From positions 20,922,022 to 20,986,021 of the forward strand of contig NC_133473.1 in the NCBI RefSeq assembly GCF_025370935.1: a stretch of DNA of 64,000 bases. The letters are read 5' to 3'. A program made the position numbers and the translations under genes. The stretch comes from Choristoneura fumiferana (Eukaryota; Arthropoda; Insecta; Lepidoptera; Tortricidae). Shown in pieces: positions 52,546-62,485 of the stretch (position 1 is the first letter of the stretch; each line of letters opens with the position of its first letter). The notes under the pieces are model-generated. The model did not search any database and was not told the origin of the DNA. It saw nothing but the letters and a program-made list of their open reading frames with translations.

Positions 52546-55500
52546 TAAAGTAGTATTTAACTAGTGTCTATTTATTAAAGAGAGCTTTGTATATGTATAT
52601 AATCTATGTACATCAAAAGAGCTAGTACGAGACGTTGCAATAACTTGTAGGCAAAAATTTTATCAAAAATTACTGAACGCATTTTTGATCAAATTTTTGC
52701 TCACAAGTTTATGAACTCGACTGTATGTACCTAAAAAAAGAAATTAACAATTCATTAAGAACATCTATTCATTCTTCTAAACCGACTTCAAAAAAATTGG
52801 GTTATCAATTCGGTTGTTTTTTTTATTATTATCATTATTATTTTCTACTGAAAGTTCTCTGAATTTACAAGTTTTTCAGTAACTTGTAAATAAAATAGTG
52901 ATGCTATAAATGTGTGGAAGTTGTTTTTTTTCACAATACATACATGCTGGTGTTGATCTACCTACATTTACTTTCGCAAATACTGCGTGAGTCTCGCAAT
53001 AACAGCTACGAGCGGCTCTCGAAACGCATTCCGTTTGGCAGGGAATACTCTCTATTCTGTGCTCTTTATAAAATGTAGTAATTAGCGGTAAATCAATCGG
53101 AATCGGGTAGTTTATCTCGGATCGGAAACGAACCGTGTCCGGTTGATTGACAGGCGCTTACTCAAACCACTGCGTCGGAAGTTGCACAGTTTAGCCAATC
53201 GGAGCTGAGGGAGAACTAATAATTTATTTGTTGGACTTGATTCGCCAAGTACGAATAGAACTCGATAATTTTTTCTTTTTTTGTTTTGTTTGAAGTGCCT
53301 ATTGCGGGTCAAATATACAGCCTTGCCATCCAACAGATAGATAGACAACGAAGCCCTAATATTAGGCTATTGTCACTTTGTTTGGAACCCTAAAAAGAAC
53401 ACGTAAAACTCAATGCGATTTTGAAAAGAGAACATGAATTATAAAATCTGAAAGTGTTATTCGGCAAATTTTTTCTTCGTCCGACAATGGTTGGGCGGTT
53501 TTTGTTTCTTTTCTGCCAGCACGATTCGAATTTTAAATTAATCCGATTTCTCACCATCCTGGCTAGGTACGAAATATTTTCGTTTTCCTTTTATAAATTC
53601 TAGTTGCCGTGAAGAGAGGTATAAATCTTTCAGCGTACCTTCGTCGGCTAAAAGGAAATATTCCCAGATTTATCGACTTACGTTAATTTTCGCTTTTTGG
53701 GAAAATAAGTATTCTTATAGAGGATTTGTCCGTCTAGTCATATTCTTATAAGCCGTAATTCGACAATTATTTTTAACGAACCGTTAGTAAATATTTATGT
53801 TTCGGTTAGAATTATTTAAAATGGGCTACCATTCTAATATTATCACTTCATCGTCTATTTAGATATAAAAATTATAGGCAACTATTAAATAAATAAATAA
53901 ATGCATTTGACACCCTGTTTCATTAAAACCAAACCATCAGTATCTCTATGGCCAAAATAAACTGTGAACTTCCTGTATTTTCTAACAAAACATTTCTCCA
54001 ATAACCACCTTGCTTTAACAATTACGTTGTAAATAGAACGAGGTATATAACGTAGAACGTTTCAAAAACATTGTCATCAACGTTTCACTTAGCCGGGTGA
54101 CTTATTATTTTTCAAGAATGAACGTTATTCCAGGCCCGCGGATTTGGGTCATGGCCGTATCATTCCGAATGAGGGAAAAATACAAACTGGTGCGGAATTA
54201 AAATAACGCGCTCAAGTTGCGGGTCTCGGAATACGGACGTTTGGAACTAAACGATTCGAAATTCAAAACATTGAATACTGGCCAGTTTTAAATCGTGATC
54301 ACATTCGATTCGTAATTGCCAGTGTTATAATAAATTTGAGTGCGTTCAAATTAGAGTAGTTTTTTTCTTTTAAATTTGAGTAGAATTTTGCACGTTTGAC
54401 AATTAATTTAGAATCCGTTTAAATCAGATATGGTTTGTTTGCAATTATACATATTTACTAAGCCGTTATTGAGTATGCATTTCAAACAGAGTGGCAGTTG
54501 CCCCTTCGGGAAATGACTGCCTTAGCATGTTACTGAGTTGATGTGGCATTCGCTCAAGGACTTCGCTAACAGAGTATAATTAGAAATATAGTTTTTACAT
54601 GTTAATTAAAGTGGAACGATTTTTATAAATGATAAACTCTTTGACGTCAAATTTATATTTTCATACAATGTAATATTTGAAATGAAACGAGTTCTAGTTA
54701 CGTAACATGGGCTCCATAAATTATCTTGAGGTCTGTGAACACCGTGATTTGTGTAAAAAAAGCTTTAATTTACTTTATTTTAGAGGTACACTTGCCTATA
54801 AAACTTAAGCATAATAGTAATACCAAATTAACCCAAAAATTAAAACTCAATTTATTTTCTGCCAATACTTTTTCACACTTAGCTATTAGGGTTTAGGAGG
54901 TTTTAGCATGTAAAGCCTTTTTGAAAAAGAAAACATAAATAACAGCCACTGTGTATGCAGCTTTATTCCCGTATCACATATTTTAGTTACTATACGAAGC
55001 AAAGTAAAATCATTCGAGTAGAGATCCATTGCGGCGCTCAATTGCGCACATAACACACGTTAACCTAGCGGCCTCGCAATGAAACGCTACTCGTAAGATT
55101 TCCTCGCATAAACAGGACCTCATAACAATAAAAAATCGAAAGACACACTCATCGAGCAGCTTACTAGAACCGCGAAGTTAAAATCTTTACGAGGTGGCCA
55201 ACGCAAGGTTCTTATACAAAAGGTCTTAACTTCCTTTTCTAGCGTAGACTAACCTGAGCCTTGTAGAGGAAATAATAAGGTTCGAATAAAGTTTTAAATA
55301 CACGAAACTTTTTAAGGTAGTAAGGCACCGCGAATTGTAAAGCCGCGTAATATCCCAGTTTAGGGATTAGAGCCTGCGTTTAACTGTCAACTGTCCTTTT
55401 GTTCCAAATTGAATTTAAGGTCCAAGTTCAAACTTGGCACGGTGGTGACTGACAATTTGTTTTTAATTAAACCGTCAAGGCGGTTATTGTGCCAGTATTA

Positions 55501-55924
55501 TTGGTGGCCAGTGTTTTAAATGAATTTAATGCTGTGGCATATTTCTTAAAAACTTGAAGTCTCATTGAAGCAAATAATAAAAAAAATAAGTTCGTAATTT
55601 CGAGGCAAGTTCCCAGAAGTTGATCGCAGTACTTATTAAAGTTGTATAAAAAAATGTGTGTCAAATTTCGTACCTATCTCCAGACTTAACGAATTGGAAT
55701 TCCGTCAAATCCCGATACAGGGAGAATATACCGATATAAAAAGTAATTTATGTATTATACTTGAGTTTTATCTATTTACGTACCTAGCTACTGTGTTAAA
55801 AAAGTTGTTTTGCAAAATACTTGCGATGTAAATAATTAAATTGAATGCAGAAAACTGGTATAAAGAAAGAAAATTACAAGGAATGGAATAGGTGGCCCTG
55901 TCGCCTTATTATTTGTTTGCCTTG
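52546..55924. other. Long stretch without recognised genes
   Basis: Small items: a short ACCGACTTCAAAAAAATTGG repeat start at 52782, an ACTGGCCAGT palindrome at 54277-54286, and CCGCGGATTTGGGTCATGGC at 54136. Frames are 65-78 codons without known motifs. 52960-53060 and 55020-55100 are slightly GC-richer. Confidence 0.45.
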
Positions 55925-56058
55925 TTTTGAAATAAATAAAATACTGTTGAGTTTCTTGCCAGATTCTTCTGAACAGAGGTTTTCTGAAACCTTGGTTGAC
56001 TTTTTGACATGCGTAAATGCAATGCTAAATTGAATAAAGATATTTTGACTTGACTATC
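55925..56058 (+). mobile_element. LINE 3' end (family of 2436-2570), plus strand
   Basis: TTGAGTTTCTTGCCAGATTC, TTCTGAACAGAGGTTTTCTG and AAATTGAATAAAGATATTTT ending GACTTGAC. Complete tail with AATAAA. Confidence 0.7.
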
Positions 56059-56399
56059 GAAATTAATTCAAAGCGTTTTACATAGCATGAAAATGTCAAA
56101 AACACACAAATTTTTTACATTTGCAATTACTAAGATTTAAATTTAAAATAAAATATGAACAAAGCTTCCATCAAATTGCAAATCCCAAAATTTTAATTAA
56201 GCCCTATTCGTAAGGTGCGGCCCGGAGGATCCCAGCCGCAAACTTATTAGTTGGGAGCAGCCAACCTTCCTATCGTATTACAAACAACTAATTTAATGGT
56301 TTAAGTTTGTTTAATATCACACTTAACATACGGTAGTGTTGCTCGATGGGTATTGATTAGTTATCGATACAGTATTGATGTAAATGGTACCAGTTCATA
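56059..56399. other. No gene recognised
   Basis: AT-rich except for 56215-56270 (GTGCGGCCCGGAGGATCCCA), which is unassigned. Confidence 0.4.
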
Positions 56400-56640
56400 C
56401 GACTAGGTAGCCGAATGGTTAGAGAACCTGCGGGGTTACTACGTAATTTGAAAATCGAAGTTCGTATCGTTCCGTCCCTCTGACGCCTATACTATTTAAT
56501 ACGAGAGTGAGAGAGACGGTAGGATGCGAACGTCGATTTTCGAATTACGGAGTAGGCTCTCTGACTGAGCTTAAGGTCCGTATTAATCCCCGATCGGGAC
56601 AAATATTATGAAAAATACGAATGTATTTAAGTGTTTTTAT
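56400..56640 (+). mobile_element. SINE family C interrupted by foldback family F
   Basis: GTAGCCGAATGGTTAGAGAA (A box side) is followed by the foldback at 56437-56554. The SINE then resumes with GACTGAGCTTAAGGTCCG, a decayed B box, CCCCGATCGGGACAAATATT and GAAAAATACGAATGTATTTA. The order matches tRNA-like head then body, so the foldback inserted into an existing SINE. Confidence 0.75.
56437..56554. mobile_element. Foldback element, family F, copy 3
   Basis: TTACTACGTAATTTGAAAAT...GTTCGTATCGTTCCGTCCCT on the left and the matching complement (GACGGTAGGATGCGAACGTC, TTTTCGAATTACGGAGTA) on the right. The centre is CGCCTATACTATTTAATACG, in the same orientation as copy 1. Confidence 0.85.
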
Positions 56641-57258
56641 CCTTTACCTGTGGAGTTGAAACGTTTTGGCAGGCCTCGCACTAGATGGAGTGACGAGATT
56701 GCAAGTTGCGAGCAACCAGTTGCAAGTGGCAAGTTGTCGTTCATTGTGGCGTTCTAAGGATCGTTGGCAAGTTACTCGTACTTTTCAAAGTCACCCTGTC
56801 AGTCTAACAGCACCGCGTTGTACGGTACTGTCCTGTAGTTATCGATAAAATTATCGATAGTGCCACATCACTAGAACGTCGGCTTACGGGCTCAAACCGG
56901 AATTAACCTAACTTAAAGGAATCGTATTTGGCTTACGACGTTTAATTTTGAAATTTTCATTAAATCTTGGCCCAGTGACATTGACGGTAACGTCATCCGA
57001 ATTTTAATATGGCCGGCGCGGTAAGATTACAACGCGCTGGTTGGTTGGGATTCAGGAATATTAAAAAAAAAAGTTTTTTCGTACATAAATAATCTGTCCG
57101 ATCTAGACCTCAAGATTCAGCATCATCGTCGTCGTCATCGTCGTCAGAGGAAAGGGGAGTCTTCTAAATAGAGTCCTCCTACCATAGAATGCCACCATGA
57201 CCATTCTACACCCCCCCCTCTCCACCCTATTCATCGGAATTCAAACTTCACCAGATTA
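56641..57258. other. No gene recognised
   Basis: A direct repeat GCAAGTT/GCAAGTGGCAAGTTG at 56700-56735 and a TCGTCGTCGTCATCG microsatellite at 57125-57145. A 60-codon frame has no known motif. Confidence 0.45.
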
Positions 57259-57294
57259 ATTTATTTAATTAGGCGTTATTTTGCGGAGGTCCAA
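57259..57294 (+). repeat. Repeat family K, outer block, diverged
   Basis: TTTATTTAATTAGGCGTTAT and TTTGCGGAGGTCC, ending 12 bp before the next MITE. Confidence 0.55.
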
Positions 57295-57305
57295 AGTTTA
57301 GTTTA

Positions 57306-57454
57306 TTAAGGGGCTGTTTCACCATCCATTGATTAGTGTTAACTGACGGTTAGGTGTGATGCCGTCTCTATTTGTTTTGTTCGAATAGACGGAGACGGCA
57401 TCACATTTAACCGTCGGTTAACACTAATCAATGGATGGTGAAATAGCCCCTTAA
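57306..57454. mobile_element. Foldback MITE, family N, 149 bp
   Basis: TTAAGGGGCTGTTTCACCAT...CATTGATTAGTGTTAACTGA...GTGATGCCGTCTC on the left and its near-perfect complement on the right, ending AAATAGCCCCTTAA. Arms are about 62 bp and the loop is short. TTAA at both ends could be target duplication or part of the repeat. A remnant lies at 34196-34250. Confidence 0.9.
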
Positions 57455-57734
57455 TCACTTAACATAACAATTACATTATATAAATACATTAAGTCAGATT
57501 ATATAAGAATTTATGCTGAGATCGTTAAAATTTGTAAAAAAAAGCAAATATAAAAAACAATCAATAAAATACTATGTCAAAATAAATTAAATTCGTCCTC
57601 AAGGGGGAGTTGTCAAGAAATCAAATTAGTTATTATGTCAATGAAAAGTAAAACTATAAATAAATGGTATCTCAAATAGGGATCGTCATAATAAAATAAA
57701 TTTACTTAAAACATCAATGAACATCATCAAATCA
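57455..57734. other. No feature
   Basis: AT-rich, nothing recognised. Confidence 0.4.
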
Positions 57735-57900
57735 ATGAACTTTACTACAATAGAATAGAATATAATAGAATAAACCTTTATTAACACACTTAGAGCAGAA
57801 GATATGACATTATTAACAAACGGAAGATATTTTTCACATTAAACTTATAAATCTATAACATAACTAAGTGCTAACTAAGTGTAATAATCAGATACTTTAG
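57735..57900 (-). mobile_element. LINE 3' end with (AATAG)n tail
   Basis: CAATAGAATAGAATATAATA, GAATAAACCTTTATTAACAC: reversed, AATAAAGGTTTATT followed by a pentanucleotide tail. The body beyond is unrecognised. Confidence 0.5.
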
Positions 57901-58110
57901 TCACCCGCAACCTGGTGGTAGCATTGTGAACAGTTGTGTAAGTTGCACTGATGATGAACTCTGGTTGAGTTCGAAACACGTCAGCGTAATGTGGTGGCGG
58001 TGGTTTGAGTGATTTGTGTGTGTTCTTACAGTGATGGTGGAGATGAATGAATATACATTTGCTGCAAAGTCGTTAGCTATCGTAAGTTCGGGAGTGAGCA
58101 AACTAATGTT
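57901..58110 (+). repeat. Repeat family K, single-orientation copy
   Basis: TGATGATGAACTCTGGTTGA, GTTCGAAACACGTCAGCGTA, TTTGTGTGTGTTCTTACAGT, CGTTAGCTATCGTAAGTTCG and GGGAGTGAGCAAACT. It shows what family K looks like before the inversion seen at 18875-19143. Confidence 0.65.
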
Positions 58111-58721
58111 AATACCTATATAGGTTATAGTTCATACTCCAGATTAACAGTTCAATTTGTGGAAGGCTGAATGCAAGCGCCATATTATTATTACATCAAA
58201 TAGAACGCCAATAGCAACAAGCCACCAAAATTTGCGCCAACAGTACGGCAACTTCAAAAATCGTTGCGTAAAATCCGGCCGGCGTAACGTAATTCCCGTG
58301 GCACATGCATCGTAAATTTACGCCGAACGGGGGTAAGTTGTGTACTTTAGTGCGGTAAGCTGGCCGTCGGCGGCACAAGGCAAGAGAGGCGGCGGAACGA
58401 GGGAATAAAAATTAGCTAAATTGACGATACCACTTAATTTCAACGATATAGTCTGCTCGTGACTACCATGGTCACGATTAGACAGTCATACTTGAATGCT
58501 GCAATGTGATCGTCGAAGTAAATTTAGCAATGGTGTGGCATGTGTGATGCCTAATGACTATGAGTTAATATCGCGAATAATTGGAACATTATGTGGAATA
58601 GAAAATACACGTTTTTATAATACCTATAAATAATCTTATTATGTATGTTATTAAAAAATTGCAATAAATTTGAGAACTTTTTTCTTTCTTTGAAGTCATT
58701 AAAATAATAATAATTATTGTT
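58111..58721. other. No gene recognised
   Basis: 58190-58400 is GC-richer, with a 60-codon minus frame of no known motif. TCGTGACTACCATGGTCACGA near 58452 is a short imperfect palindrome. Confidence 0.4.
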
Positions 58722-58733
58722 GCTCACTATAAA

Positions 58734-58881
58734 CCATATCGAAAATACAAACTGAGACATGGATGCACAGAAAAACCAGAAAAAGAGACCAGCACTGGGA
58801 ATCGAACCCAGGTCCTCAGCAATCCGTGCTGCGTGCTATAAGCCCCTACACCACTGCTGGACACCAAAAAACTAATCATAA
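58734..58881 (-). mobile_element. SINE family B, full length (148 bp) with 12-bp target duplication
   Basis: Flanked by GCTCACTATAAA at 58722-58733 and 58882-58893. On the minus strand: TTATGATTAGTTTTTTGGTG, CAGCAGTGGTGTAGGGGCTT (A box), CCTGGGTTCGATTCCCAG (B box), TGCTGGTCTCTTTTTCTGG and TTTGTATTTTCGATATGG. This copy defines the family's ends. Confidence 0.93.
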
Positions 58882-58897
58882 GCTCACTATAAAGGTA

Positions 58898-59020
58898 AAG
58901 GTTGCCTGGAAGAGATCGCTCTGAAGCGATAAGGCCGCCTATTGCTTCCTCAGAAAGGCTGTGTATATATAGCTGTTTTTGTGCAATAAAGAGTTATTGT
59001 ATTGTATAGTAAGTAGGTTG
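58898..59020 (+). mobile_element. LINE 3' end, GGTTGCCTGGAAGAGATCGC type
   Basis: GGTTGCCTGGAAGAGATCGC, TAAGGCCGCCTATTGCTTCC and TTTTTGTGCAATAAAGAGTT followed by ATTGTATTGTAT. A decayed relative lies at 20052-20140. It is common at lepidopteran LINE ends by recollection. Confidence 0.6.
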
Positions 59021-59835
59021 TGTCTTTAGTTATATTAAATTTTATGTGTTGTAAGGGGCAAAAATTACGATGTAAAACAATCTCAGAGTAAACTTCTTAT
59101 TAGCATACCTACCGTCGACTCAACGTGTAATCTCCTGATTTGACACAATACAATCATTCGTTAAAATATGCGTCCGAGTTTATTTAAATTTAAAACAAAC
59201 ATAAATTCCAAAACACCATTTCCACTTAGATCGGATTCCCAAGCACATTGTAACGTATCTATTTACTTGTACAGTGCACCGCTGAAGTTCACGTTTGGGC
59301 CACACAACAATGTACACAGCGGGTGTACCTGGTTAACTCCCTGTACCTAGCACTCGGGGCGATCCGATTGCGATTTTGATACCTAGTTGCATTGTGACAC
59401 TGTACGGTGAAATTCGTAACTGGCCGTTTTTGTCACTGGCCAGTTTTTTCATACTTTTTTTTTCGAATGACGCGTGAAGCTTGAGTATTTTCTTACTGGC
59501 CAGTTTATTAAAAGCTACTTTTTTTTCTGGATGATGGAATATGTAGAAGCGACTGACGGTTGCAAAAGTATCCAGTTTTATGCGGTAAATAATATTTCCA
59601 AATCTCTCCAGAGTGGAGCTACCGTACCGAGAGTGTCTGAAATAATTTAGTATTTAATAATATCCTAAAATAACTGTGTGAGAAAACGGAACGATTGAAT
59701 TTTCGCGATCTGTTAAAAATATTAGTGAATGATTTTACTTTACTACAATGTTCACAGTTCTAGTAAAGCTTCCTTTAAAATGTACTCTCTTGATAGCATC
59801 ATCATAATAATATCAGCTTTAGGAAGTCCACTGTT
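59021..59835. other. No gene recognised
   Basis: ACTGGCCAGT occurs at 59435-59444 and 59495-59504, with a partial TGGCCGTTTTT at 59421. Otherwise AT-rich with frames of 60 codons or fewer. Confidence 0.45.
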
Positions 59836-59958
59836 TTTTTTATGATATAGGGGGCAAACGAGCAAACAGATCGCCTGATGGTTAACGATTACAGTCGTCC
59901 ATGGACACCTGCAATACCAAAAGAGTAACAAGTGCGTTGCCGTCCTTTCAGGACATTA
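59836..59958 (+). repeat. Dispersed repeat family L2
   Basis: TATGATATAGGGGGCAAACG, AGCAAACAGATCGCCTGATG, CAGTCGTCCATGGACACCTG and AAGTGCGTTGCCGTCCTTTC. Best plus-strand copy in the window. Confidence 0.7.
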
Positions 59959-60145
59959 GGGCTCTTGTTGCTTCGGTTGGAAGCGGCCTGCATCTACCGT
60001 GAGCCTTTCGCTTTAACCAATTATCCGTCCATCTATCTAGTTGGTGGACGTCCTACGCTGCGCTTGCCGATCCGCGGTCTCCATTCGAGAACTTTTCGGC
60101 CCCAACGGCCATCTATTCTCCTTGCTACTTTGGCACTGCCCAACA
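59959..60145 (-). pseudogene. RTE-type LINE C-terminal fragment
   Basis: On the minus strand: GRWG.KVLEWRPRIGKRSVG and RPPTR, with the mirrored DNA CGTCCTACGCTGCGCTTGCC. It ends before the true 3' tail, at the junction with family L2, and begins near 60140. No target duplication found. Confidence 0.7.
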
Positions 60146-60478
60146 CATTTTGATGGACACTTTTGCATACATAGACTATTCTCTTTCTCTCTACGCTATA
60201 ACGAACGAAATTATATAAATAAAAGCTTCCAAAATACAAGTTAATGCTAAGTTTTCGTTAAGCTAAAACTAATTTTATTTCCCAGTTAAAACAACAATTT
60301 AGGCACCTTTAACGTCATGTGGCGTTACGTTGAGTGCTCGAGTGTAGTCGTGTAAGCACAACTTAACTTGCAACTTCAGCTATGCACTTTGTGTGCAGGA
60401 TCTGGTAAAGTATTTACCAGAGCAAGCCACCTAGCTGGTTTGAGTAGTTTTTAAATATTGCGTCATTTTTAAACAGCT
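60146..60478. other. No gene recognised
   Basis: AT-rich, short frames only. Confidence 0.4.
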
Positions 60479-60485
60479 AATGTTA

Positions 60486-60602
60486 TTGGTTAAAGTCGCG
60501 GGTTCACGGTGGATGTAACCCGCTACCAACCGAGGCAACGGAGGTCTATGGGGGAGTCCTATGCCCAATAGTGGACGTCCTATGGCTGATATGATGATGA
60601 TG
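60486..60602 (+). mobile_element. RTE-type LINE, 117-bp 3' end, target AATGTTA
   Basis: AAAGTCGCGGGTTCACGGTG, TAACCCGCTACCAACCGAGG and AGTGGACGTCCTATGGCTGA with a (TGATGA) tail. AATGTTA at 60479-60485 and 60603-60609. Similar in type to the 3' end at 61220-61445. Confidence 0.8.
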
Positions 60603-60609
60603 AATGTTA

Positions 60610-60886
60610 GTGTGCAGAGATCCGGAGAAAAATAAAGATTATTGGCATAGATCAAGTTCGCTAGCAAAAAGTGGAAAATGGCAGTAGTAGGAGTAGACGG
60701 GTGTGCTTGAGTGGACGCCAAGAATGGGACATAGAAATGTAGGCAGGCAACCAATGTGTTGGACCGAAGATCTTGTTAGAGTGGCTGGGAACTGGATGCG
60801 AAGGGCCGAAGACCGAATGGAATGGCGTGAATAAAAAGAGAGTTACACTCAGCATTGGGTGGATAGTGCTTGAAGAAGAAGAAGAG
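60610..60886 (+). pseudogene. Second RTE-type LINE 3' part at the same target
   Basis: Degenerate frame: VLEWTPRMGHRNVGRQPMCW, TEDLVRVAGNWMRRAEDRM and ESYTQHWVDSA, then (GAA)n. The spacing matches the RTE C-terminus, but the sequence and tail differ from its neighbours, so it is another subfamily. AATGTTA lies at both ends (60603-60609 and 60887-60893). Confidence 0.75.
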
Positions 60887-60999
60887 AATGTTAAATAATA
60901 GATGTAAAATAAGGACAGACTGTGCTGCATTACCATGGTAAGAGGTTTGTGACAGCGTGCAATGAAACGCAGACTTAAGAGAGCAGTATGCAAAATTTC

Positions 61000-61445
61000 G
61001 CTTGGGGTTTCTATAGGGGTCGAATCAGAAATGAGGAGATACATGGAAGAACAGGGGTCACCGACATAGCCAAGCGAATTAGCTCGTTGAACTGGCAATG
61101 GGCCGGCCATATAGCACGGAGAACAGATGGCCGTTGGGGCGGAGAAGTTCTCGAGTGGAGACCGAGGATCGGCAAGCGCAGCGTACGACGTCCACCAATG
61201 AGATGGACGGATGACCTGGTTAAAGCCGCGGGTTCACGGTGGATGCAAGCCGCTGCCAACCGAAGCGACTGGAGGTCTATAGGGGAGGCCTATGTCCAAA
61301 AGTGAATGAAAAAATGAAAATGAAAAAATATTTATTTGACATTATTTTTTACATAGGTTTTTGTACATAGCCCTGCAAAACTGTTTACACAGTTTGTCTG
61401 CAGAGTGGACGTCCTATGGCTGAGATGATGATGATGATGATGATG
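61000..61445 (+). pseudogene. RTE-type LINE C-terminus and 3' end with 12-bp target duplication
   Basis: Flanked by ATGCAAAATTTC at 60988-60999 and 61446-61457. The frame reads GRIRNEEIHGRTGVTDIAKR, ISSLNWQWAGHIARRTDGRW, VLEWRPRIGKRSVRRPPMRW and SRWMQAAANRSDWRSIGEAY without a break until the nested insertion at 61305. The element then resumes AGTGGACGTCCTATGGCTGA and (GATGAT)n. The catalytic part is missing through 5' truncation. It is the best-preserved RTE end in the window. Confidence 0.9.
61305..61403 (-). mobile_element. Short LINE tail nested in the RTE element
   Basis: A 99-bp block between AGTG (61301-61304) and AGTG (61404-61407). On the minus strand: CTGCAGACAAACTGTGTAAA, GCAGGGCTATGTACAAAAAC, TCAAATAAATATTTTTTCAT and a T-rich tail. 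It carries AATAAA before the tail, so it is a tiny LINE 3' insertion younger than the RTE copy. Confidence 0.75.
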
Positions 61446-61457
61446 ATGCAAAATTTC

Positions 61458-62299
61458 AGCTTTTCAAGTCCAACTGGTTATAGACAGAAGTTTATAATTA
61501 GTCAGTCAACCCGTATTTTTGTATGCTTTATTGTACCTATCAGATAGCAACAATCATTAGACAGCAGAATATCGAGTTTCCCCTCAATTTATATTCTGTT
61601 AAAACCCTACAAATATTCGCACTCACATTTCAATGTTTGCGGGAGATATTTGAATTTAATTAATGGCGGTTTAAGTGCCGTGGATACCACAAAATACACC
61701 AATCAACACGACGCCGACACGATTTGTGATTTCCACAAAAAAACTGGGGAAAATATAAAAAGATTATACATATTTAAACGTATTCCGAAAATATTACAGG
61801 ATGTAGCTACTCCAAGGTTGTACATTATCAAGACGGGAAAATGTTAAAAGATATATGTAAAGATATAGATAGGACGTAATAGATACTACTCCAGGTTTGG
61901 AAATTACCAGGATTATTTTCATTGCTACTAATCTGATAATTATTCAGTTATCATCCATCATACGACACCCAACTACCAATGTAAACGGATAAAGATGCAG
62001 GTTCAACCGAAGCAACTGGGGGTCTTCATGGGAAGTATGGCTCCAATGATATAAAGTGTAATAAAAATTAATGTAACAGAAGGTGTTCAAATAGAAACAA
62101 TCGAAATGACAACAAAAACAACGCACAATATTACTCGCGTTTCAGATCACGTTATAGACTTTACGCATTATCACACGCAGTTACGAACGTTATTACACTT
62201 AAAACCATTGATAATTATAAGTATGTATGTAACGCTGCAGCACTTATTTACTAGTGAAATGTATTGTATTATAAACTCTTAAATGTACATAAAAATCCA
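61458..62299. other. No gene recognised
   Basis: A 65-codon plus frame (61650-61847) and a 60-codon minus frame have no known motif. AACCGAAGCAACTGGGGGTC at 62007 recalls the RTE 3' end and may be a scrap. Confidence 0.4.
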
Positions 62300-62485
62300 C
62301 TGAAAATCAGCGTTGTATTATATTCTGTGTGGCCCACTTTACTAGTCGATGTTAATTTTTTATTATTTCCATGTAATGTACTTTTATGTGTATCGAATAT
62401 TTTAAATAAATAAATATCTCTCTCCCCCTCTCTCTCTCTCTCTCTCTCTCCCTCCCTTTCTCTCTCTCTCTCTCCCTCCCTTAAA
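62300..62485 (+). mobile_element. LINE 3' end, TGTGTATCGAATA family, copy 3, with (CT)n tail
   Basis: TGAAAATCAGCGTTGTATTA, TTTACTAGTCGATGTTAATT, GTACTTTTATGTGTATCGAA and TATTTTAAATAAATAAATAT, then (CT)n with CCC interruptions to about 62480. The minus-strand Arg/Glu-rich frame over the CT tract is an artefact. Confidence 0.65.

Noticed and set aside
60431..61110. Minus frames of 107 and 149 codons
   Set aside because: They lie antisense to RTE 3' ends and read the complement of their tails (Ser/His runs).
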